Source: Brachypodius melanocephalos | Lineage: Eukaryota; Chordata; Aves; Passeriformes; Pycnonotidae | Reading direction: 5' to 3' | NCBI GenBank assembly: GCA_013398615.1 | Contig: VZSR01001685.1 | Coordinates: 33,701,111-33,765,110, forward strand | Length of the DNA: 64,000 nucleotides | Shown here: positions 1 through 10,809 of the stretch, piece by piece | Position numbering within the stretch: position 1 is the first letter of the stretch | How the letters are laid out: every line of letters starts with the position of its first letter | Program-made: the position numbers and the translations under genes | The notes under the pieces: generated by a model | What the model saw: only the letters and a program-made list of their open reading frames with translations | Told to the model about the DNA's origin: nothing | Databases searched by the model: none

Positions 1-3000
1 GATTAAAGAACAAATTACAGGCAAATGGGGAATGTACACTACTGTTCCCAGCTGTCAGGGGAGAACTTCCTACTGCACAGTCAATTCCAGATACATATTT
101 CAGTATACAGTACACTGGATTATAGGTGCTTGGCTATGTATTTCTTGCAGACAAGGCAAGCACTACCTTGTAAAAAAGAATAGAGATAATAGACTGAATA
201 ACTGGCTGGGTTATTCTTCCTTTAGAAAGTACTTTGTGGACTTACTCTCTCAGGAGGCTACTTGAAATTTGTGTACAGCAATGAAACTGTGCCAAACTCA
301 AGCACTCAGGTGAAAGCTTTACAAATCTTTACTCCTAACCCCTGCAAGGTGTTATACATTTCTCAACAAACAGCTGTTCATTTCTTACAGATAAAGGTAA
401 AGCAATGCTTAAAATACTATGAAATTCAAGAGACCAAGGCAGAACTGAGACTAGTTGTAATTATCTCTGAGTGCTACTGCTGCCTAACTCATGGTGTCAA
501 AACAGTTCTTGTGTATGAGACAGTTTTCTGGCAGACTGTCAGAATTGTGTAAGTGTAATGACAGCGGGACAATTATGAGAAATTTTGAGTAACAAAACTT
601 GAGAGAAGTGATCATGTTCCAGCAGAGAAAAGAACTTGGGTCTGTCGATGTGGTTTTTTTTCAACATTTGTAAGCATACAAAAGGAGCAGGGTTCTTCTT
701 GCAGCCTCTGTACCTCCCATACTTGCTACACTTCTTGATTTGCAAAGCTTGCTGAGCCAGTTTTTACCCTGTGAGTGCCTTCAGGGTGGAGTGAATAAAG
801 CTTGCATGACTATTCCTATTAGGTTTGCAGAAGACTCATCCTTTGCCTCGAGATTGGGTGTGCAGAAGCCATTAAATGGCAAATAGCTCTTGCTTCCTCC
901 AGTACTTGGTTTGCTCCACTCATTTCTGAACTAGATATGTGAGGATAACGTCTTACTAGGAGTATCTGCCAATCTTGTCAGTAGAAACTCGGGGCACTCC
1001 AGAACAGCTTGTTTAACATGCTGGATATTGTAGTACTGAAACTTGGTTTGTTAGGTTTTTATTGTTTGGTTTTGTGTTTTTACCTGGGTGTCTTGGAAAC
1101 AATAATGTGGAGCACAATTATAATCAATAGTCCTTAACTCTGGCAGTAAAAAGCCCATAACTGGATATTAGTTGAGAACCTTGGATATTATTTGTATTTC
1201 CTGTGATAGTACTCAAGAACTGGGTAATATTATATTACCTTTGTGCAAAGCATTGTGGAGAAAGATGTAATCTTTTGTCTAAAGGGACATAAATAAGAAA
1301 CAGAGCAGAGGGGAAAGGATCAGTGCAGAGCACAACTGCAATGCTGTTTCGTGTCATCTTGGGTTAAGTTAGTTGCTCAATAAGAAAGGAGTTAGGAGAC
1401 AGTGGGAAGGAATAAGTCTTGGAGGGCAGTGGCAGTGAGTGAAGCTGTGGTGATGCATCTGAGGAAATGATTTAGAAATTTCTTCCATCTTAGAGAGCCA
1501 CCCTAACATAGAATATGCCTTTCCTTCCTGCTCCCTTTAACTTTGTGAGTGTTGCAGGAGGTGGTACCACAGCTGCACACCAAGATTAAGTAGTTTGTTG
1601 TTTCCTGTCCTGCCTTATTTGGAACTGTCTTTTGCTTGTTGCTTGATTAAGAATATACATGGGGATGCTACTGCATATATTACCTCTGGACAGCTATGTC
1701 TGGTTTCAAACACTTCTTTAATTATGAACTCGGATTATTCCATGTAATTGTCTTTCTGTAATTGTCTGGGAGAGGCATCCTTTAAATATGAATGTACAAA
1801 GACACACATGTGGTCTCTTATCCCTTCACAGAACAAGGGATGGGATTTATAGACTACTTAATTTATATTTTTTCCCAAGTACCATGATTTCTAGTGCCTC
1901 TGTCCATAGCCATCTACTTCTATGTAGTCAATTTGGTTCATTAGAATACAGATTTTCACTGAGCATGCTATTTAAACATGCGGAAAACAATTCATTTTCT
2001 TCTCCAATCTTGCCTAAAAGCTGTGCTTCTAACTAATCAGAGGTGAAGGTGCGAGGTTATGCCTGCAATAATGTTGATGACTTTCGTTGTCCCCTCCACT
2101 GTGTTTATATTTCTCTAGAGTTTGGCACAACTGACTCCCTGAGTTTGACAACGGGTCCCAGCTTCTGTTGGCACTAGGGCATTTTCAGGAACTACTTCTC
2201 CTGTGGATCAGTGTCTTCAGAAAACAGTTTCACCGAAGAAAATTATTGTGGGGTGGGACCCTTGTTTGTTTTCCTTGTGTGACGGCCTCTCTTCAAATTC
2301 CTGCCCCTTTCACACTGCTGCATTCCTGTCTCTGAATGCTGATCACTTTTAGGGATCTTTGGCTCAGCACAAAGGAAATACTGAAATGTCTTTTCAGTTC
2401 TGACAGCACAGTCTAACAGCCAAGCACATGTGTATGCATGTCCGTTGCTGGAATAGCTATTGAAAACTCCTGCCCAATTTCTCTTGACTTTTGACAGAGA
2501 AAACATATTTTCAAATTTTTCATAAAACTTGGTCAGGGAAGACCAGGGTTCTAACACCTGCACCATCAGCAGCTTCTGGTTCCCTGTATGAGCAGCAGAA
2601 GCTCTGCCCAAGCCCAGTGTGGAGCTCTTAGGTGCTACAGGTGGAGCAGTGTCAGGAAAGGGAAGAGAAGCACTACTCTGCTCTGATACACAAGGTGCCC
2701 AGAAACACCTGTGTGGTGCTGTTTAGGTACCTTCTCTGACAGAGTCTGTTGTCTGTTTGTGGGTTATTTTTCTTTCCAACCCCCCTTTCCAGGGGGCAGA
2801 GGAGGAGGTGAGCTTGAGTTTGTTTAAAGCTTGGGAAGAGAGACTGCGATGAAGAAGTTTTTTGTTGTCATAAATAGTTGTAATCTCTTAAACCATGCTT
2901 TGGAGTTCCTCAGCATATTTGGCTTGGTTTTTAAGAAAACTATTTAGTATTTGCAGTACTTTACCCCAAAGAAGGTAGTAGGAGACGGAGGGTAAAGGCA

Positions 3001-4717
3001 ATGACTAGCAAACTATTTATAGTCAAGCAGTTGGAGGGGAGGAATCACTGGTTTAAGTATTCTGGTTTTTAAACTAAGATAATTCATTTAAGCTTCAAAT
3101 ATTCTTCTAAGACTAAGCATCATCCTCTCACATTCCATACTCCAATGCACACTTAAAACCAACAAAGCTTCAAAACCAAATTAACCTGAAGTGTATTTTG
3201 TTGGCACAGCAGCTTTCCTGTCCTTTCTGTGGAAGAGGAATGCATTAATTCAGTTCAAGTTATTTTTTATCTTGCAACAAGACAACTGTTAAACAGTTTT
3301 TTTAAAAATCTGTTTTGTGCAACTGACTTGCAGTTATCCTACAAATAATAGGGAAGACTTTATCTCACAAAGAAATTTTTGCTGGCTCACCTGTTGATGA
3401 GATGATACAACAAAGCTGATATGAGATGTTTGTTTCTAACAGAAACTGTTCTGTTCCCTGCGCTTCATGTAGGCATCTGACAACTCAAATGTTGCTCAGC
3501 TCTAGGTGGAGAAAGCAGCTTTCCTCTTAAAAGAGGAAAGCCATCTTGGACTGTGAAACAACCTTTGAACATCATAATGCAGGCTCTGGAGCATTTGAAA
3601 TGTGCTTAATGTAGTCCAGGGGTCATGTAGCCAAATAATTGGTGCACTTAGCTGTTTTCAATGTGTTGGATTACTGTACCTCCATGTCAGGTTGGGTCTT
3701 GTTTAAGAAACTCTCATTTTTGTTCTGAAGCCTTGATGCAATCTGATAAGGCAAGTAAAAAGGGCAATGCTTATTCCCAATTTCCTTATTTTTTGTTCTA
3801 TTCTTGATTATTTTTTCTACCCTTCAGTCTTCAGTGAAAAAGATCTTTTAAAAAAATTGCTTTATAAATAATGGAGTAGAATTGCAAGTAATCTTACAGT
3901 TCTGTAGCCTGGTGTTGGAGAGGGGCAAATATGATGGAAAGCAGGAGATACCATAGTAAAGTATTTACAGTTGTCTGAAAAAAGGACAGTATACGCAACT
4001 TATATCAACCTCCCTTTGTGAATGTGGTGGGGTTTTTTTGGTCTTTCTATGGACTTCCTAGGACAGGATGCTTCCTGCTCTCTATTGCAGTCATTTCTAA
4101 AATCCTTCAGACCGAAGCTATGGGTTATGGGGGCTTTGTTTTGCCTCTTGACAAAACACGACTGGTGGACTCTAACTAGATTCTCAAAAAGCTTCTGTGC
4201 GACAGCACAGAACTTGGTCTATAACTTCTAATGGGGAAGGCTTAGATGAGGTGTCATTTATGAATTTTGTTGAAGCAGTAAGATATTTATTCTGCTTTGG
4301 GATTTACTTGGTCAAAAAACGTGTGGCATATCCCTTCATTTCTGAAGCTTTTAGTTGATCATTTGCTTCTTCTCCTGCCCCTAATCTTCCCCTGAAGATT
4401 AAAGAGGATGTTAATTAAAGAGTACAGGGCTCCAGTCTCTTCCACATGCAGAGGTGTATCTGTCAAGCATACATATTTTATGGACATATTAAATACATGT
4501 CCTTATTATGGGGTCTCGTGTCCCCAGACACCTTCTGGAGTGACTTTACACTCCTGCAGATGGCAGTAGCTAGAGGCCAAGGCAGAGCAGCTAATGTATC
4601 CCAGCAGGAAGATGGATTAAATCTTCCCCTGAGAAGCAACATACAAGGACAACATGAAAATGTGTTGCTCTAGCAGGAAACCAATTAGAAATCTGGTGAT
4701 GATTGACTTAACTCCAG
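1..4717 (+). other. ESRP1: ESRP1 intron (partial), upstream of first visible exon
   Basis: No exon matching the ESRP1 N-terminal domain was found, so this whole stretch is read as the 3' part of one or more introns. The sequence is AT-rich with scattered short open frames that lack splice support. The only structural oddity is a perfect hairpin-forming inverted repeat at 3518-3541. No interspersed repeat was recognised. Confidence 0.7.
3518..3541. repeat. Perfect short inverted repeat
   Basis: GCTTTCCTCTT and its exact reverse complement AAGAGGAAAGC are separated by AA, giving an 11-bp stem with a 2-nt spacer inside the ESRP1 intron. It could form a tight hairpin in RNA. No function is known, and a chance origin is possible in purine/pyrimidine-biased sequence. 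Confidence 0.6.
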
Positions 4718-4823
4718 CATAAAGATTTAAATCTTGACAAGAACAGTCCAGCATTTCCCTATGGAGCCTCTCAAGTTGAAGATATGGGAAATATTATTTT
4801 AACATTAATATCTGAACCATACA
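4718..4823 (+). CDS. ESRP1: ESRP1 exon, end of N-terminal region (HKDLNLDKNS...ISEPY)
   Basis: This exon encodes the segment just before the first RRM. The part reading YGASQVEDMGNIIL and ISEPY is nearly identical to other vertebrate ESRP1 proteins. The first ~12 residues (HKDLNLDKNSPAFP) are more diverged. The acceptor is AACTCCAG at 4717, with only a modest pyrimidine tract, so the 5' boundary is less certain than the 3' one. The donor is CCATACA|GTAAGTG. The exon is 106 nt: 35 codons plus one base that completes an Asn codon with the next exon. The choice of acceptor is supported by phase 0 and by alignment to the LNFEKS segment of the human protein. Confidence 0.85.
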
Positions 4824-4925
4824 GTAAGTGATTATGATGAATGAGTTTTCTTTGTTCCTTCTTTGGTTTTGCTGCCTGTCGTGTACATTGATAAAATAGG
4901 AAATAACTTGTGCTGTATTTTATAG

Positions 4926-4980
4926 ATCACCGATTTTCAGATCCAGAAAGGGTGAACTACAAATTTGAAAGTGGGCCTTG
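4926..4980 (+). CDS. ESRP1: ESRP1 exon, HRFSDPERVNYKFESGP
   Basis: A 55-nt exon encoding HRFSDPERVNYKFESGP, a strongly conserved linker directly before RRM1. The acceptor is TTTTATAG|AT and the donor is CCTTG|GTAAGTA. It lies only 102 nt after the previous exon. It begins by finishing a split Asn codon and ends with TG, which the next exon completes to Cys. Both split codons restore conserved residues, which fixes the boundaries. Confidence 0.96.
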
Positions 4981-6798
4981 GTAAGTACCTCCTTCCTCTT
5001 CTTCTTGGGCATGTTTCAACTCCCACCACTTTTTGTTTAAGGTTGCTGTTCAGATCAGCTGTACTTCTCTCTTCCCAATTTGCCAATAGTTGTTACCATT
5101 ATATTTATTTACTTTCACACTGTAGGAATTGATTAGATCCTTCAGGTGGGAAAGGGAACAGATAATCTATGATCAGATGCAAGCCTGTTTTCTTGTTAGG
5201 CTTCAGTGTTGCCTGTTAGCTGCTAAGAGTTCTGTGTTCTACTTATAAGAGCTTATAATGGGTGCTAAGTGTGTTGTGCTATTAACAGAGAATGTAAGTA
5301 GTGTTTCAGAAATAACCCTGTTAGTTACTAACTCTTGCACTCTTCATGCAATTTACTACACAGGTACTGCATATACATAATTTTTTTCTAATAGGGAAGA
5401 AACACTTTCATAAAGATATTGTGCCAGAAATACTATGCTACCACTCAGTTGTTTATGGTGATTCTTAGTCCCAAATATGTTTTAAACATAAAGCTTTATT
5501 TGCTTTTGATGCCTGCTGTGTTGTTTTGGTGGTTGTGGTTTTCTTTAATGTAACTGCATTTGTTCTGTGTGTAAATACAGATTTTTCTCAGTGGTTTTCT
5601 CAATGATTTCTCTGCAATATCACAAGATACTTATTTATATTCCTATCTTGCACAGTTTCCTCTTTCAGATTAAGGATCTGCCATAATGGTAGATGGTGCT
5701 TATACTTTTGAGTCAAAAGTAAGAAAAAATGCAACATTGGCAAAAAGTATCCAGAGAGATTAGCTCAAGGGCTATGTTCAGCCTTTTTCTAAGCTTTTTC
5801 CTTTTCACTAACGAAATTCTGGGATGAAGTGGAAGATTCACATTTTATTTGAGATAATGAGAAGTACAGAACTAGGATGCAAGGGGGAGCAGTTTGGGAC
5901 AGACAGCTACAGAAAGGCTATCTGAGAAATTAAAATGTGAGTGAGAAACATGACCCTCCAGGCATCCCACAGCCCTTTTGTATGAGGGAGTCCACTACTG
6001 CTGAACAACACTTCATCTACTTAATCAATCACTTAAGCTCTTCTGTGCAAAAAAGCTGTTCCTTCGATAGCCAGAAAGGCAGGCTTGGGTAGCTGTGAGC
6101 TTTTTGTTGTACTTGACACCTTCAAGAAGTAAGAGAACAAAAGAGACTGCAGTAATGACCAATTAAACCTGGCTTTCTGTGGCTAAGCTATTCCCATGCT
6201 AAACAGCCAATGTAGCCTTTAGCTACATTAGTCTCTAGCAGCACGAGATGGCCTGAACCAATGTTAAGGCTCGACTCTGCAAGCCAGAATCCTGTGTGTG
6301 CTGAGTACAATTCTGAACAGATCTGGAGTTGGCTTGTGACTGGCTCTTATACACTGTCACAGTAGAAATGATAAGCACTAATCTGTTACATCTAATTGTT
6401 CTGCTTCAGTTTCTACCCAGCTAGATTTGAACAGCAAGTACTTGATTTTTATACTAGTACCCCTCTTCAGATAACAGAGAAGAACAAATGATGTCAGGAG
6501 AGGGAAGTAAACTGGGAATATGAATAAAGAGATGACAGCTCAAAGAGCAAATGAGGTAAAGCAGGAAAGGGGAACTTGGGAAGTGGCAACTTAAAGCAAA
6601 CTTTCCCTTGGAGAGACTTGTACAGTAGCTTTCAATTGTTGGTGGCACTTGGCCTCACTGCCTTGGCATTGCCATTCAGCAGATATGGAGCAGAGACAGA
6701 AGCCTGTTCCCGGAGTACAAATGACAAGCAGACAGGTTGATGTGTGGCAGATATGAGAGGCAGACATCTCTGCATTACTATTCTTTCTGTCCCTGCAG
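4981..6798 (+). other. ESRP1: ESRP1 intron (1.8 kb)
   Basis: Starts GTAAGTAC and ends CTTTCTGTCCCTGCAG. No repeat family, RNA gene or exon was recognised. A short imperfect stem at 6209-6229 (AATGTAGC and GCTACATT) is the only local structure noticed. Confidence 0.85.
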
Positions 6799-6909
6799 CA
6801 GCAAGATGGAACTTGTGGATGACAATGCTGTTATCCGAGCAAGAGGATTGCCATGGCAGTCATCTGACCAGGACATAGCAAGATTCTTCAAAGGTCTAAA
6901 TATTGCCAA
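6799..6909 (+). CDS. ESRP1: ESRP1 exon, RRM1 beginning
   Basis: Encodes SKMELVDDNAVIRARGLPWQ followed by SSDQDIARFFKGLNIAK: the first beta strand (RNP2-like) and first helix of RRM1. ESRP RRMs belong to the quasi-RRM-like group shared with hnRNP F/H, where RGLPW replaces the canonical RNP2. The acceptor is a good CCCTGCAG. The donor is GCCAA|GTTAGT, weaker than its neighbours because it has T at intron position 3 and a non-G last exon base. The 111-nt exon enters in phase 2 and leaves with AA, which the next exon completes to Lys. Confidence 0.96.
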
Positions 6910-6995
6910 GTTAGTAGCTAAGAATTTACTTGTGCATTTGTAGCTCTTCAGCTGAGTAGGTCATGGAGTTTCATCTCTTGATTTAAATCTTGCAG

Positions 6996-7128
6996 AGGAG
7001 GTGCTGCACTCTGTCTCAATGCCCAAGGTAGGAGGAACGGGGAGGCTCTTGTGAGGTTCGTAAGCGAAGAGCATAGAGATCTAGCACTACAAAGGCACAA
7101 GCATCACATGGGGAACCGATACATAGAG
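6996..7128 (+). CDS. ESRP1: ESRP1 exon, RRM1 centre
   Basis: Encodes GGAALCLNAQGRRNGEALVR and then FVSEEHRDLALQRHKHHMGN and RYIE, which form the middle and end of RRM1, including the RNP1-like GEALVRF strand. The acceptor is AAATCTTGCAG and the donor is GAG|GTGGGT. The 133-nt exon is separated from the preceding one by an 86-nt intron and ends in phase 0. Identity to other ESRP1 proteins is near complete. Confidence 0.97.
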
Positions 7129-7223
7129 GTGGGTGACATGATGGTCTTTGAAATCCTCTTCTCAAAAGGAATGCAAATTATATGTCAATCATGTGTTCCT
7201 TTTTTTTTTTTTTTTTCCTTTAG

Positions 7224-7266
7224 GTATACAAGGCAACAGGTGAAGACTTCCTTAAAATAGCAGGAG
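7224..7266 (+). CDS. ESRP1: ESRP1 small exon, VYKATGEDFLKIAG
   Basis: A 43-nt exon closing RRM1 (VYKATGEDFLKIAG). The acceptor follows a long T run (about 7200-7216, TTTCCTTTAG), which looks very strong. The donor is GGAG|GTAATT. The preceding intron is only 95 nt. The exon enters in phase 0 and leaves one base that completes a Gly codon with the next exon. Confidence 0.96.
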
Positions 7267-8732
7267 GTAATTTTTAGGGGATGAAAAGTGATGGTTTGTT
7301 CCATCAGCATCTCTAACTTTTAGCTCCAAACTGCTCCTGTTGAATATGGCCCTTTTTTTTCTGTCTTTGAACAAGCAATTGGCTGGTATACTGATTACTA
7401 CATATTCTGCTACCAGTAGTCCAAGATGTTCCATGATTTATCTACCTGCCTCTCTCTTCCATGTTCTTGCCATTTTCAAGTGGCCTGTCAATCAGGATTT
7501 GATTGGGCAAAGTGATCTTGTATATGAACTTAATTTGTTAGGTTATCTTCTTGATAGTGGGAATCTAAATGTTATTGATTGCTGAAAAAATGAAACCAGG
7601 GTAGTTACTACCAGAGTAGTTTTTCAAAACAATGTAACTGCTGTTGCTGTGGAGGCTTGCACATTAAAAAAACAAATCACAGATATCACAGTGTAAATAT
7701 AAGGGATTTATGGGACTGATTTTCTTCAAACCAAGTCTTTGCCTCAGACTTAATGGGGAGGATTTAGGGGAAATGCTTATTTAAGGGGAATCTTGAAATA
7801 TTTGCTGGTAATTGAAAGGCTGCAAAATTTGCTCTTCAAACTCACTTGATTTTTTTTTCTCCCTTTGTCTGCAAGCATACAAAATTTGAATTAAGAACCA
7901 ATAAGCTGTTTTATCTGGACTACTTTAAGGTCCTTGGTGCTTCCTGACAGAGATTTGGGCTGAGGTTTCTAAGTGACTAACTGGGTATCTGAGGTTGAGG
8001 CTTCAGAATGGAAGAGGGTATTAATCTGTCAACTACATAGCTAACTGATAGCTTTGGTAATAGTTATACCATTCAAGGTAAAGCCATTGCATAGTGATAT
8101 TTGTAAAGAATGGTGTGTGTCTGGTACAACCAAACTTTGCACAATAAGAGAGCTGTAAATGAAAGGACTGTATTAAGATAGGAATTTGGTTAGCAGCTAC
8201 CTTTGAATAAGTTAGTGTTACTAGCATCACTGGCCTTCTAACAGTACTGAAAGTAGAATTGGCAGACTTTGCCAGTTCTGTTAGGATAGGATGAAATCCC
8301 TGAGATGTTTTCAACGTGCTCTTCCAACTTTTTCCCAGCACAAACAATCTGGATACTTGGTTGCTACATATTATGGCTCCAGAGCATGCAAAGGTGTTCC
8401 AAAGTTAGACAAGGGGCACGGTAGCACAGGTCCTGCTCACACAAGAAATTGACAGATTGTGCTTTCCTTGGGCTTTGAGCATTGCAAGTATTTCCTATTT
8501 TTCCTCTGAATAAAGATTAATCTCTCTAAATGATGGAGTAACATTATTATACTTTAATGGGACGTGTCCTATACAATATATCTAGTTTATCAGAGGGTCA
8601 TCTTTCCTGGCTTCAGCTTCAAAGGCAAATATTCTACCTGCTCAAAAACTGCCTGTGGAGAGGATGTAGCTAAGCTCATGATTTTATATGGTTGCCTAGA
8701 CTGAAGTGCTTCTGTACTTTTTCTTCTTAAAG
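7267..8732 (+). other. ESRP1: ESRP1 intron (1.5 kb)
   Basis: Starts GTAATTTT and ends TTTCTTCTTAAAG. The sequence is AT-rich and nothing inside was recognised as a repeat or gene. Confidence 0.85.
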
Positions 8733-9034
8733 GTACTTCCAATGAGGTTGCACAGTTCTTGTCAAAAGAAAACCAAGTGATTGTCAGGATGCGAGGTCTT
8801 CCTTTCAATGTAACGACAGAAGAAGTGCTGACTTTCTTTGGCCAGCACTGCCCTGTAACAGGAGGGAAGGAGGGAGTCCTGTTTGTCACTTATCCTGACA
8901 GCAGGCCAACAGGGGATGCCTTTGTCCTGTTTGCTTGTGAGGAATATGCACAAAATGCACTGAAAAAGCACAAGGATTTGCTGGGGAAAAGGTACATTGA
9001 ACTCTTCCGGAGCACTGCAGCAGAAGTTCAGCAG
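8733..9034 (+). CDS. ESRP1: ESRP1 exon, RRM2
   Basis: The largest coding exon here (302 nt) holds all of RRM2. It opens with GTSNEVAQFLSKENQVIV, then RMRGLPFN (RNP2-like), FFGQHCPVTGGKEGVLFVTY, GDAFVLFACEEYA (RNP1-like) and GKRYIELFRSTAAEVQQ. Acceptor TTCTTCTTAAAG; donor CAGCAG|GTAGGT. It ends in phase 0. RRM2 is the best conserved ESRP domain and contributes directly to RNA recognition. No disruption was seen. Confidence 0.97.
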
Positions 9035-10590
9035 GTAGGTGTAAACCTTTCAAATGTTGGCTTTTTGTAGTCCAAACTTCTATGCCGTCAGTAGAGGAAA
9101 CAAATAATGCTTGGCCTTGACTCGAAAGCTTTTTTTTACCTGTTCTCACTCTTGACTCTTGTCAAGAGTATTGTCTGAATTTCTGTGAGACTTTGCTCCC
9201 TTGAAATGTAAGATCTTATGACATAGGGTGTTCTCAATCATATAAAAAGCTTTGGGGTTTTGGCTTCCAATAGCTTTGTAAAATGTGGATGTGGGTCTGG
9301 TGCTTTACACTACATATTCTGAATTTGACTAAGTCTAGTGGTGATCTATTCAGAAGGAATATTTAGCAACAAATCTTGAGCTAAAAGATATATCTTTAGT
9401 CATCGACACAAAAAAGCAAAGCCTTTTGATGTAGTTGTCCTCTCCAGTGTAATGTATCTGAAGAATTCTACAAATTGTCTTTAAGGGCAGATCTCTGCCA
9501 TCTGCTGCAAGCACAGCTACCTAGCAGAGGGTGGCAGGACTTTGAAACTGAAGAGTCTGGCTTAACAGGGCTTGGTGGACCATTAATTGCAGCTAAGCTG
9601 TCAGGGAAAGGAAGGAGAGCTGAGCAGACTGTTTAAAAGATTTGCAAAGCTTCAGTTGAGGTAAATAATTTCTAGACCTTATTCTAAAAGGTACAGTCTA
9701 TGGTGCAAATCAAAACCATGTCATTGTATCCAAGAAATTATGCAGGTCTGTTTTCCCCAATATGTAAAGATTTCAGTGCCTTGTTTAAAAGGTGACATCA
9801 GTGATGAGAAGGCAGAGCTGCAGTCATTGCACTTGTCATTGCATTTTTCTCAAGTACTCTCATATGTTTCTTTGTTTAGTAAAACCTTCTGATACCTGTA
9901 TAAATGCAAATAAATCTTAACCTTGCTCAGAGAGAGTTCAGAAGTAGTGATTGAATATTCAAGGAACTTTTCACCAGACAGAGTTTTTGCTGTTAAAATT
10001 ATTAACAAGAATCTCAAAGTGTAACTGTCACAGGTACTGTGACTTGGTAATGCTCCTCATGTTTCTTGAATGGACTATGGCAGGCACAGTTAGGGATGTG
10101 TAGTAGTGAAATGTGTTTCTAGTTCCCAAACTCTCCTAAAGTTTTGCAGAGGAGAGATTTTGGGTAGAAGTGTCACTGACTCTGTAGATGGTAGAATGTT
10201 GTAGGATAATATCACAATAAAAATACTGTAGATATATAAGTTTCATGTTCTAAGATCTCTATTGAGAATGCATTAAATGTTCAAGTAAATTTCCCAAAAC
10301 AAAACTGTTTTTCAAGAAAAAAATGACCCAAATTTTTTTAAAACAATAGCGTGACCATTTGTCATAAAATGATTATAGAAGTGTGCTAGATGCTGAGCTT
10401 AAACAATACATTGCTTAGAATTCAGATGTTTTACAGTTAATATTGTATCTTTACAGTTAATATTTGTATCTTTGTCATTTGTTTCTTAAAATACTGCCCA
10501 GAATGAAAACAGGTGGTATTTGGGTTACGTTTACTCCTAAATTGAAGAATGAGTGAGGCAGCTTCTGTAATCTGTTTTTGTTTTGTACAG
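9035..10590 (+). other. ESRP1: ESRP1 intron (1.6 kb)
   Basis: Starts GTAGGTGT and ends TTTGTTTTGTACAG. It is AT-rich. No repeat or RNA gene was recognised. Confidence 0.85.
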
Positions 10591-10809
10591 GTGCTGAACA
10601 GGTACTCTTCCACACCTCTCATTCCTCTCCCAACACCTCCAATTCTTCCAGTATTACCTCAACAATTTGTGCCTCCCACCAACATTAGAGACTGTATACG
10701 TTTGCGTGGTCTTCCCTATGCTGCTACTATAGAGGACATTCTGGAGTTCCTGGGAGAGTTTTCTACAGATATTCGAACCCATGGAGTTCACATGGTACTA
10801 AATCACCAG
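10591..10809 (+). CDS. ESRP1: ESRP1 exon, proline-rich linker and start of RRM3
   Basis: A 219-nt phase-0 exon. Residues 1-29 of the exon are VLNRYSSTPL, the proline-rich IPLPTPPILPVLPQQFVPP and the following TN. RRM3 then begins: DCIRLRGLPYAATIEDILEF and DIRTHGVHMVLNHQ. The acceptor is TTTTGTACAG and the donor is CACCAG|GTTGGT. The next exon continues with GRPSGDAF, so the RNP1-like strand of RRM3 is split by the intron. Confidence 0.97.

Noticed and set aside
6209..6229. 8-bp stem-loop AATGTAGC/GCTACATT
   Set aside because: Short enough to be expected by chance in 64 kb.
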